In this document: piece by piece, positions 1 to 6,862 of the stretch
Layout: every line of letters starts with the position of its first letter
How positions within the stretch are numbered: position 1 is the first letter of the stretch
From: an uncultured Oscillospiraceae bacterium
GTDB taxonomy: Bacteria > Bacillota > Clostridia > Oscillospirales > Oscillospiraceae
Reading direction: 5' to 3'
Length of the DNA: 6,862 bases
NCBI GenBank assembly: GCA_934546725.1
Contig: CAKTED010000087.1
Location: 1-6,862 of the forward strand
Notes under the pieces: generated by a model
The model's database searches: none
What the model was told of the DNA's origin: nothing
The model's input: only the letters and a program-made list of their open reading frames with translations
Made by a program: the position numbers and the translations under genes

Positions 1-311
1 CCGCTGCCTCAAGAGGCTTCATAAACGCAACGGACTGCGCCGATTACCTTGTAAAAAAGGGTATGCCCTTCCGCGACGCCTATAAAATAGTCGGTCAGCT
101 TGTAAACTACTGCATAAAAAACGGGAAGACGCTTGGAACCCTTTCCATGGAAGAATATAATAGCATGTCGGAAAAATTTGCATCCGACGTATACGAATAC
201 ATAAACCTTGAAAACTGCGTAAACGCCCGTCTGGCAGAGGGCGGACCGTCGCGCAGCTCCGTGGATGCCCAGATAAACTCCGTAAAGGCCTTTCTTGAGA
301 GCAGGAGGTAA
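1..311 (+). CDS. argH: Argininosuccinate lyase, C-terminal part (5' truncated by window)
   Basis: ArgH splits argininosuccinate into arginine and fumarate, the last cytoplasmic step of arginine synthesis. The open frame enters at the window edge (first full codon at base 3) and gives about 102 C-terminal residues ending at TAA 309-311. The stretch GFINATDCADYLVKKGMPFR, followed by DAYKIVGQLV, is the typical ArgH segment after the catalytic core (commonly ATDLADYLV.KG.PFR.AH.IVG). A GGPSRSSVDAQI-type tail near the end is also usual for the family. The catalytic SSxMPxKxN signature of the fumarase/lyase superfamily would lie upstream and cannot be checked. Position 63 is an internal Met, not a start, because the ArgH match continues upstream of it. 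The final two codons, AGG AGG, also form the ribosome binding site of argC, whose start is only 5 nt past the stop. The family is about 460 residues, so roughly three quarters is missing. Confidence 0.93.
   Translation, partial: AASRGFINATDCADYLVKKGMPFRDAYKIVGQLVNYCIKNGKTLGTLSMEEYNSMSEKFASDVYEYINLENCVNARLAEGGPSRSSVDAQINSVKAFLESRR
303..308 (+). promoter_or_regulatory. Ribosome binding site of argC inside the end of argH
   Basis: A perfect AGGAGG occupies the last two sense codons of argH (Arg-Arg) and lies 8 nt before the GTG at 317. It decides the argC start: no other start codon in this frame has such a site. The position implies translational coupling between ArgH termination and ArgC initiation (inference). 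Confidence 0.85.
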
Positions 312-316
312 TTTTC

Positions 317-1252
317 GTGAAACCAAAGGTTTATATTGACGGTAAGGACGGCACAACAGGCCTCAAGATTTTTTCGCGGCTTGAGGGAAGAGACGATATT
401 GAGCTTCTCCTCATCGATGAAGCTCTGAGAAAGGATACCGATGAGCGCAAAAGGCTCATGAACGCTGCCGATGTCGTTTTCTTCTGCCTGCCTGACGCAG
501 CCGCCGTTGAGGCTGCCGCGCTTGTGGAAAATCCGAACACCCGCATCATCGACGCCTCCACCGCTCACAGGACATCTCCCGGCTGGAGCTACGGCTTTCC
601 CGAGCTTTCGCCGGAGTTTCGGTCCGCCATTACCGCTTCAAGGCGCGTTGCCAACCCCGGCTGTCACGCATCCGGCTTTATTTCCTGCGTTTATCCGCTT
701 GTAAAGCGAGGCATTCTCCCCCCGGATTATCCCCTCACCTGCTACTCGCTCACGGGATATTCAGGCGGCGGGAAAAAGCTCATCGCCGAATACGAGGCGC
801 AGGACCGTGACCCGCGTCATGATTCGCACAGAATATACGGTCTCAGCCTGCACCATAAGCATATTCCCGAAATGATGAAAATCTGCGGACTGGATACCAC
901 CCCTGTTTTTATGCCGGTACTCGGTGATTTTTATGCCGGAATGGCAACGACAATCATGCTGCATAACTCCCTGCTGCCTGGTAAACCGTCCGCGCAGGAT
1001 ATTCATGAAGCATTCAGCGAGCACTACTCAGGCGAGCACTTTGTATCCGTAGCCAGCTTCGGCGGGGATGAATCCGTGATCTACGCTTCGTCGCTCGCGG
1101 GAACGAACAGGATGAAAATAACCGTCTGCGGCGACAGCGAGCTTACGTCCGTCACCTCAGAGTTTGATAACCTTGGCAAGGGCGCTTCCGGAGCCGCCGT
1201 TCAGAACATGAACATACTTCTCGGCTTCGATGAAGCGGCAGGCCTTGAATAA
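317..1252 (+). CDS. argC: N-acetyl-gamma-glutamyl-phosphate reductase, type 2
   Basis: ArgC reduces N-acetylglutamyl-5-phosphate with NADPH to N-acetylglutamate semialdehyde, the third step of arginine synthesis. The 311-residue product opens with a beta strand and the nucleotide-binding turn DGKDGTTGL (residues 8-16). It has IIDASTAHRTSPGW at 77-90 and YGFPEL just after. The nucleophile motif NPGCHASGF gives the catalytic cysteine at 116. GYSGGGKK lies at 147-154. HHKHIPE at 179-185 provides the probable catalytic histidine (182). The C-terminal GKGASGAAVQNMN is at 287-299. Length and the DG..GTTGL / STAHRT wording match the shorter type 2 family (about 310 residues) better than the E. coli/Bacillus type 1 family (about 335-345). 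The GTG start is chosen because of AGGAGG 8 nt upstream and because residue 4 already begins the first conserved strand. It sits 5 nt after argH and 26 nt before argJ, in the same operon. No damage is visible. Confidence 0.95.
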   Translation: MKPKVYIDGKDGTTGLKIFSRLEGRDDIELLLIDEALRKDTDERKRLMNAADVVFFCLPDAAAVEAAALVENPNTRIIDASTAHRTSPGWSYGFPELSPEFRSAITASRRVANPGCHASGFISCVYPLVKRGILPPDYPLTCYSLTGYSGGGKKLIAEYEAQDRDPRHDSHRIYGLSLHHKHIPEMMKICGLDTTPVFMPVLGDFYAGMATTIMLHNSLLPGKPSAQDIHEAFSEHYSGEHFVSVASFGGDESVIYASSLAGTNRMKITVCGDSELTSVTSEFDNLGKGASGAAVQNMNILLGFDEAAGLE

Positions 1253-1278
1253 TCAGTATAACACAGGAGATCGTAGAC

Positions 1279-2499
1279 ATGAAATATATTGAAGGCGGCG
1301 TTTGCGCCGCAAAGGGCTTCAAGGCCGCGGGCGTTTTCTGCGGCATAAAGGCAAATTCCTCTCCGCTCAAGAAGGATCTCGCGCTCATTTACTCCGAGGT
1401 TCCCTGTGCAGCCGCCGGGATTTTTACAAAAAATCAGGTTAAGGCCGCTCCTGTACTGCTCGATATCGAGCTTCTGAAAAGCGGCACGGCTCAGGCCATA
1501 GCCGCCAACAGCAAAAACGCAAACGCCTGCGCACCTGACGGCATGGAAAACGCAAAGCGCATGTGCGCCGCCGCCGCAAAGGCGCTTGGTATCAGCGAGC
1601 AGAGCGTCATAGTTTCCTCAACGGGCGTTATCGGCCAGCGGCTTAACATAGACGCCATCGAAAAGGGCCTTCCGCTGGCGGCGGCGGCTCTGAGCGAAAA
1701 CGGCTCAGACGATGCCGCCCACGCGATAATGACGACCGATACCACAAAAAAGGAATTTGCCGTTGAGCTTGAGCTTGGCGGTAAGACCGTCCACATCGGC
1801 GGTATCGCCAAGGGCAGCGGAATGATCCACCCCAATATGGGAACCATGCTCTGCTACATTACTACGGACTGCGCCATCACGGCTCCCCTGCTCAAAAAGG
1901 CTCTGCTTGAGGCAAACAGGGTCAGCTTCAACCGCATAAGCGTTGACGGCGACACCTCCACAAACGACTCCTGCGTCGTCCTCGCAAACGGTCTCGCGGG
2001 CAATACGGAGATAAATTCCGAAAACGGCGATTTTTCCGCCTTTCTTGAAGCGTTTACGGCAATATGTATTGACCTTGCCCGTTCGATGGCGGCGGACGGA
2101 GAGGGCGCAAAGCACCTTATCACCTGCACCGTTACCGGCGCGGCGAGCGTAGAGCAGGCCGAGACCATCGGCAAGAGCGTTATCGGCTCATCGCTTACCA
2201 AGGCCGCAATATTCGGCTGCGACGCAAACTGGGGCCGTGTGCTTGCCGCAATGGGCTACTCCGGCGAAAGCTTTGATCCCGAATCGGTAGATGTTTTATT
2301 CAAATCAGCTGCCGGATGCGTGGCCGTATGCAAAAACGGCAGAGGCCTCGATTTTAATGAAGAGCTTGCAAAAAAGGTCCTCAGTGAAAAGGAGGTCGTC
2401 ATCGACATCCTCATGCACGAAGGAAATGACAGCGCCACCTGCTGGGGCTGCGACCTTACATATGACTACGTCAAAATAAACGGGGATTACCGTACCTGA
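1279..2499 (+). CDS. argJ: Glutamate N-acetyltransferase (ornithine acetyltransferase), probably bifunctional with amino-acid acetyltransferase activity
   Basis: ArgJ transfers acetyl from N-acetylornithine to glutamate, releasing ornithine and regenerating N-acetylglutamate; bifunctional members also use acetyl-CoA. The 406-residue protein matches the usual ArgJ length. The N-terminal half carries GIFTKNQVKAAPV (47-59), an NSKNANAC block (77-84), the oxyanion-hole segment SSTGVIG (113-119), MTTDTTKK (151-158) and the self-cleavage site KGSGMIHPNMGTML (178-191). The family cleaves before the Thr of this motif, here Thr189, giving alpha and beta chains with Thr189 as nucleophile. The beta chain has DGDTSTNDS (223-231), DGEGAKH (273-279), FGCDANWGR (312-320) and ends CDLTYDYVKINGDYRT, the usual ArgJ terminus. 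An AGGAG at 1265-1269 lies 9 nt before ATG. No separate argA/argE-type gene is in view, so the cyclic pathway is likely. Bifunctionality cannot be decided from sequence alone. The NSKNANACAPDG wording differs from the textbook NSGNANACTG. Confidence 0.95.
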   Translation: MKYIEGGVCAAKGFKAAGVFCGIKANSSPLKKDLALIYSEVPCAAAGIFTKNQVKAAPVLLDIELLKSGTAQAIAANSKNANACAPDGMENAKRMCAAAAKALGISEQSVIVSSTGVIGQRLNIDAIEKGLPLAAAALSENGSDDAAHAIMTTDTTKKEFAVELELGGKTVHIGGIAKGSGMIHPNMGTMLCYITTDCAITAPLLKKALLEANRVSFNRISVDGDTSTNDSCVVLANGLAGNTEINSENGDFSAFLEAFTAICIDLARSMAADGEGAKHLITCTVTGAASVEQAETIGKSVIGSSLTKAAIFGCDANWGRVLAAMGYSGESFDPESVDVLFKSAAGCVAVCKNGRGLDFNEELAKKVLSEKEVVIDILMHEGNDSATCWGCDLTYDYVKINGDYRT

Positions 2500-2527
2500 A
2501 GGATACGGCTGGAAGGAGCTTTGGAAA

Positions 2528-3385
2528 ATGCCAACAGCAGACAGGGCTAAAATACTGGCAGAGGCGCTGCCATATATTCAGCAATACCACAACAAGACAA
2601 TTGTTATAAAATATGGTGGAAACGCCATGATAAACAGGGAGCTTTTCGAGGCCGTAATGAGCGACATAGTTCTTCTCAACTTCGTGGGCATAAGAGTCGT
2701 TCTTGTCCATGGCGGCGGCCCCGAAATAAACGAAATGCTTAATAAGATCGGTAAGGAATCCAGATTCATAAACGGTCTCCGCTATACCGACGAGGAAACC
2801 ATGGATATTGTCCAGATGGTCCTCTGCGGCAAGGTGAACAAAAACCTGGTTTCCGCAATAAACCGCACCGGTGGAAGAGCCGTTGGACTTTGCGGAACCG
2901 ACGGATCGCTGTTCCAGGCCGAAAAGATGATGGATGACGGCATTGACTATGGCTACGTCGGCAAAATTGTCAATGTGAACCCGGATATCGTTTCCTACGC
3001 GCTCGACGGCGGTTATATTCCGGTGGTTTCAAGCGTCGCGCAGGGCGTTGACGCGGACGTGACCTACAATATCAATGCCGATACCGCGGCCTCGAAGCTC
3101 GCCATAGCACTCAAGGCCGAAAAGCTTATTCTTCTAACGGACATCGCCGGTCTCATGCTCGACCCGAAGGATGAGTCCACCTTCCTGCCGCTCGTTCATC
3201 TTGCGGAGATACCCAAACTTATCAGGGACGGCGTCGTCAAGGGCGGCATGATCCCCAAGGTGGACTGCTGCGTAGAGGCCGTAAGGCAGGGCGTTAACCG
3301 CACAAATATTCTTGACGGCCGCATTCCGCACTCGATCCTCATCGAAACGCTTACCGATGAAGGTCTTGGAACAATGATAAAATAG
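2528..3385 (+). CDS. argB: Acetylglutamate kinase, probably arginine-sensitive
   Basis: ArgB phosphorylates N-acetyl-L-glutamate with ATP, the second and usually controlling step of arginine synthesis. The 285-residue protein is an amino acid kinase family member. It has KYGGNAM at 28-34 (phosphate-binding Lys28), the glycine-rich HGGGPEI at 61-67, NGLRYTD at 82-88 (Arg85 expected to bind the substrate carboxylate), NINADTAA at 181-188, TDIAGLM at 204-210 and KGGMIPK at 238-244. It begins with an amphipathic stretch, RAKILAEALPYIQQY (6-20), absent from the 258-residue arginine-insensitive E. coli enzyme, and ends EGLGTMIK. Both traits mark the hexameric arginine-inhibited kinases such as those of Thermotoga and Pseudomonas (family knowledge), so feedback inhibition is inferred. 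AAGGAG at 2513-2518 lies 9 nt before the ATG. Its stop codon overlaps the argD ribosome binding site. Confidence 0.96.
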   Translation: MPTADRAKILAEALPYIQQYHNKTIVIKYGGNAMINRELFEAVMSDIVLLNFVGIRVVLVHGGGPEINEMLNKIGKESRFINGLRYTDEETMDIVQMVLCGKVNKNLVSAINRTGGRAVGLCGTDGSLFQAEKMMDDGIDYGYVGKIVNVNPDIVSYALDGGYIPVVSSVAQGVDADVTYNINADTAASKLAIALKAEKLILLTDIAGLMLDPKDESTFLPLVHLAEIPKLIRDGVVKGGMIPKVDCCVEAVRQGVNRTNILDGRIPHSILIETLTDEGLGTMIK

Positions 3386-3389
3386 GAGG
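3384..3389 (+). promoter_or_regulatory. Ribosome binding site of argD overlapping the argB stop
   Basis: AGGAGG begins inside the TAG stop of argB (3383-3385) and lies 6 nt before the argD ATG at 3396. A ribosome ending ArgB covers this site, so coupled translation of argB and argD is expected (inference). Confidence 0.85.
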
Positions 3390-3395
3390 ATTTTT

Positions 3396-4580
3396 ATGAC
3401 CTCAAAGGATATAATAGAGCTTGCCGACTCTTACGTTCTTCCCACCTACTCCCGCTTCCCTGTTGCATTTTCAAGCGGCCGGGGCGCGATACTTACGGAC
3501 TTTGACGGGAAGGAATACGTTGATTTCGCCAGCGGCATCGGCGTAAATTCTCTTGGCTACGCCAATGAAAAATGGGTGCAGGCCGTATCCGCTCAGGCGG
3601 GAAGGCTTGCGCATGCATCGAATCTGTATTATACCGAGCCCTGCGCGCGTCTTGCGCAGGTCCTCACAACGCGCAGCGGCATGGCGCAGGCGTTTTTTGC
3701 AAACTCCGGCGCGGAGTCCAACGAGGGCATCATCAAGCTCGCAAGAAAGTACAGCTTTGACAAATACGGCCACGGCCGCAGCAATATCGTCACTCTTATA
3801 AATTCCTTCCACGGCAGAACGGTAACTACACTGAAGGCTACCGGCCAGGAACGTTTCCATAACTACTTTTTCCCGTTCACGGAGGGCTTTACCTATGCTG
3901 TCGCCGGTGAGCTTGACAGCGTTATCGAAGCCGCCGGAAAAAACAGCTGCGCCGTTATGATGGAGCTTGTTCAGGGCGAAGGCGGCGTCATGCCGCTTTC
4001 AAAGGATTTCGTTCAGGGCGTTGCAAAATTCTGCCGTGATAACGACCTTCTTCTGCTCATTGACGAGGTCCAGACGGGTGTGGGCCGCACCGGCAGTCTC
4101 TTCGCCTTCCAGCAGTACGGCATTGAGCCGGATGCCGTAAGCTTTGCAAAGGGTATCGGCGGCGGTCTTCCACTCGGCGGATTCATGGTGAACGAAAAAT
4201 GCCGTTCCGTACTCGGCCCCGGAACTCACGCTACCACCTTCGGCGGAAACCCGATATGCTGCGCAGGCGCCCTCGCCGTGCTTGATGAGATAAACGACGA
4301 GCTCCTCCTTGAGGTAAAAACCAGGGGCGACTATATCCGCCAAAAGCTTACGGCCATAGAGAGCAGCTACATCAGCGATGTACGCGGGCTGGGCATGATG
4401 ATCGGCATCGAAATAAACGGCACCTCGCATTCCGAGCTTGTAAAAAAGATGCTCTCTGAAGGTCTCGTCTGCCTCACTGCAGGCTCAAACGTTATACGGC
4501 TGCTGCCTCCTCTCACCATCAGCTATGAGGAGATCGACCGCGGCATAAAAATATTCAGAAAAGTTTTGGAGGAAGCATGA
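3396..4580 (+). CDS. argD: Acetylornithine aminotransferase
   Basis: ArgD is a class III PLP-dependent aminotransferase that uses glutamate to convert N-acetylglutamate semialdehyde to N-acetylornithine. The 394-residue product has typical family length. Visible motifs are DFASGIGVNSLGY (43-55), NSGAESNE (103-110, phosphate/cofactor cup), SFHGRT (137-142, aromatic residue stacking on PLP), ELVQGEGGV (190-198), LIDEVQTGVGRTG (221-233, with Asp223 and Gln226 contacting the PLP ring), SFAKGIGGGLPLGG (249-262, Schiff-base Lys252) and THATTFGGNP (277-286). VRGLGMMIG at 329-337 matches the C-terminal domain signature. Relatives include ornithine and succinyldiaminopimelate aminotransferases; the operon position decides for the arginine role, though a second role in lysine synthesis, as in E. 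coli ArgD, is possible. Start ATG has AGGAGG 6 nt upstream. Its 3' end overlaps argF by ATGA. Confidence 0.96.
   Translation: MTSKDIIELADSYVLPTYSRFPVAFSSGRGAILTDFDGKEYVDFASGIGVNSLGYANEKWVQAVSAQAGRLAHASNLYYTEPCARLAQVLTTRSGMAQAFFANSGAESNEGIIKLARKYSFDKYGHGRSNIVTLINSFHGRTVTTLKATGQERFHNYFFPFTEGFTYAVAGELDSVIEAAGKNSCAVMMELVQGEGGVMPLSKDFVQGVAKFCRDNDLLLLIDEVQTGVGRTGSLFAFQQYGIEPDAVSFAKGIGGGLPLGGFMVNEKCRSVLGPGTHATTFGGNPICCAGALAVLDEINDELLLEVKTRGDYIRQKLTAIESSYISDVRGLGMMIGIEINGTSHSELVKKMLSEGLVCLTAGSNVIRLLPPLTISYEEIDRGIKIFRKVLEEA
4568..4572 (+). promoter_or_regulatory. Ribosome binding site of argF inside argD; two possible ATG starts
   Basis: GGAGG lies within the last codons of argD. Two in-frame ATGs follow directly, at 4577 (4 nt after the site) and 4580 (7 nt after). 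The 7-nt spacing is closer to the usual optimum, so initiation at 4580 is at least as likely. The protein would then lack only the first of two Met residues. Confidence 0.75.
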
Positions 4581-5500
4581 TGAAAAACGATCTTCTCAAG
4601 CTGCTTGATCTCAGCAGCGAGGATATAAACGAAATACTTGACCTCGCCGATCAGCTCAAATATGATCTGAAGCACGGCATAAAGCACGAGCATCTTGCCG
4701 GAAAAACTCTTGCGATGATATTCGAGAAAAATTCCACACGCACGAGAGTTTCCTTTGAAACCGGTATCTACCAGCTCGGCGGCCAGGGCATTTTCCTTTC
4801 CAGTGCTGAAAGTCAGCTCGGCCGCGGAGAGCCCGTTAAGGATACCGCCCGCGTGCTTTCGCGCTACTGCGACGGAATTATGATCCGTACCTTCGAGCAG
4901 TCCAAGGTCGAGGAGCTTGCTGAGTATGCCTCCATCCCTGTTATAAACGGCCTTACGGATTTCAGCCATCCCTGTCAGGTGCTGGCCGATCTGATGACAA
5001 TCCGCGAGCACTATTCCTCTCTTGACGGTCTTAAGGCCGCCTATATCGGCGATGGCAACAACATGGCAAACTCCATCATCGTCGGCTGCCTGAAGTCCGG
5101 AATGGACATTTCCATCGGCTGCCCCGACGCTTACCGCCCGGCTCAGGAGGTCATCGACTTTGCCGAGACCGTGCCGAACCACAAGCTTGTTATCACAAGC
5201 GACATTATGGAAGCCGCAAAGGATGCCGACGTTATTTTCACCGATGTCTGGGCCAGCATGGGCATGGAGGGCGAAAAGGAAAAGCGCATCCATGACTTCG
5301 CGGGATACTGCGTGGACGAAAAGCTCATGTCCGCCGCAAAGCCCGGCTGCATGGTCATGCATTGCCTGCCCGCACACCGCGGAGAGGAAATTTCCGAGGG
5401 CGTATTTGAAGCTCACGCCGACGAAATATTTGAAGAGGCCGAAAATCGCCTCCACGCTCAGAAGGCCGTTATGGTACTTCTTATGAAGGATAAGCACTAA
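4577..5500 (+). CDS. argF: Ornithine carbamoyltransferase
   Basis: ArgF joins carbamoyl phosphate and ornithine to make citrulline in the cytoplasm. The 307-residue protein has the normal length and the ordered family motifs. These are FEKNSTRTRVSFE (49-61; STRTR binds carbamoyl phosphate), QLGRGEPVKDTARVLSRY (80-97), FSHPCQ (129-134), IGDGNNMANS (157-166), DVWASMGME (223-231; the SMG loop that binds ornithine), HCLPAHRG (262-269; Cys263 in the active site) and AENRLHAQKAV (288-298). The SMG loop and HCLP motif separate it from aspartate carbamoyltransferase and from N-acetylornithine carbamoyltransferase. The start at 4577 overlaps the argD stop as ATGA; an alternative in-frame ATG at 4580 has better spacing to GGAGG at 4568-4572. 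It is the last gene of the operon, followed 10 nt later by a terminator hairpin. carAB, which often neighbours argF in Bacillus, is not here. Confidence 0.97.
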   Translation: MMKNDLLKLLDLSSEDINEILDLADQLKYDLKHGIKHEHLAGKTLAMIFEKNSTRTRVSFETGIYQLGGQGIFLSSAESQLGRGEPVKDTARVLSRYCDGIMIRTFEQSKVEELAEYASIPVINGLTDFSHPCQVLADLMTIREHYSSLDGLKAAYIGDGNNMANSIIVGCLKSGMDISIGCPDAYRPAQEVIDFAETVPNHKLVITSDIMEAAKDADVIFTDVWASMGMEGEKEKRIHDFAGYCVDEKLMSAAKPGCMVMHCLPAHRGEEISEGVFEAHADEIFEEAENRLHAQKAVMVLLMKDKH

Positions 5501-5510
5501 GCGCACATTT

Positions 5511-5553
5511 CCGCCATGAAAGCCGTGTCTGCTTTCATGGCGGCATATTTTTA
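5511..5553 (+). terminator. Rho-independent terminator of the arg operon
   Basis: A perfect 13-bp inverted repeat, CCGCCATGAAAGC (5511-5523) and GCTTTCATGGCGG (5531-5543), encloses a 7-nt loop. It is followed by CATATTTTTATAT, whose T5 run sits at 5548-5552. It starts 10 nt after the argF stop. The T tract is short and begins a few bases after the stem, so efficiency is uncertain, but stem quality and position strongly support termination. There is no T run on the other side, so it should act on the + strand only. Confidence 0.88.
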
Positions 5554-5586
5554 TATGGAATAACAATTCTTTTACACATTAAAATA

Positions 5587-6862
<1,276 letters not shown>

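Noticed and set aside
63..311. Separate 82-residue small protein gene starting at ATG 63
   Set aside because: The same frame is open to the window edge and the upstream residues continue the ArgH alignment, so this is the end of argH with an internal Met.
471..704. Short + strand frame inside argC
   Set aside because: Its product is a low-complexity Pro/Ala/Leu/Ser-rich shadow of the conserved ArgC frame, with no ribosome binding site.
1253..1278. Internal promoter or terminator between argC and argJ (and likewise at 2500-2527)
   Set aside because: Spacers of 26 and 28 nt contain only a ribosome binding site; no hairpin or credible -35/-10 pair is present.
4523..5566. 347-codon open frame on the - strand opposite argF
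   Set aside because: It is antisense to a fully conserved argF, runs into the terminator hairpin, and its predicted protein is His/Gly-rich without family motifs. It is a compositional shadow.
5558..5569. Small inverted repeat GAAT-AACA-ATTC before the gdhA promoter, as a possible ArgR or nitrogen-regulator operator
   Set aside because: Four-base arms are expected by chance in AT-rich sequence, and the match to an ARG box is too short to support an operator.

Overview
The window is a tight, single-strand block of core nitrogen metabolism. It holds an arginine biosynthesis operon, argH(partial)-argC-argJ-argB-argD-argF, followed by a strong-looking terminator and a separately transcribed glutamate dehydrogenase gene (gdhA) that runs off the right edge. 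All genes are on the + strand. I see no mobile element, CRISPR array, tRNA or rRNA, and no gene of unknown function.

The organism is most likely an anaerobic Firmicute of the Clostridia, possibly an Oscillospiraceae/Ruminococcaceae-type gut lineage; this placement is inference. It rests on the argCJBDF order with a presumably bifunctional ArgJ, strong AGGAGG-type ribosome binding sites before every complete gene, a moderately GC-rich coding sequence by eye, and a GdhA of the small hexameric type. The standard genetic code fits: TGA ends argJ and argD, and Trp is TGG.

Layout: 1-311 is the C-terminal end of argininosuccinate lyase. 317-1252 is argC (type 2 family, GTG start). 1279-2499 is argJ, 2528-3385 argB, 3396-4580 argD and 4577-5500 argF. 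Spacers are 5, 26, 28 and 10 nt, and argD and argF overlap, so this is one transcription unit whose promoter lies left of the window. 5501-5643 is the only real intergenic region; it contains a 13-bp perfect hairpin with a short T tract and then an AT-rich promoter. 5644-6862 is gdhA, lacking only roughly its last 40 codons.

Together the genes run the cyclic arginine route. ArgJ moves the acetyl group from N-acetylornithine to glutamate (and may also make N-acetylglutamate from acetyl-CoA). ArgB phosphorylates, ArgC reduces and ArgD transaminates to N-acetylornithine. ArgJ releases ornithine, ArgF carbamoylates it to citrulline, and ArgH performs the last step to arginine. argG and carAB are not in view. 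GdhA supplies the glutamate that enters the pathway and donates the ArgD amino group. ArgB has the N-terminal extension and C-terminal signature of the arginine-inhibited kinases, as expected for a cyclic pathway.

I found no previously undescribed system. The most interesting non-coding signal is a T8 tract starting at the predicted +3 position of the gdhA transcript, a layout resembling promoters controlled by reiterative transcription. Also noteworthy are an argC ribosome binding site formed by the two final tandem AGG arginine codons of argH, and extreme codon bias in gdhA (all 17 visible proline codons are CCC).
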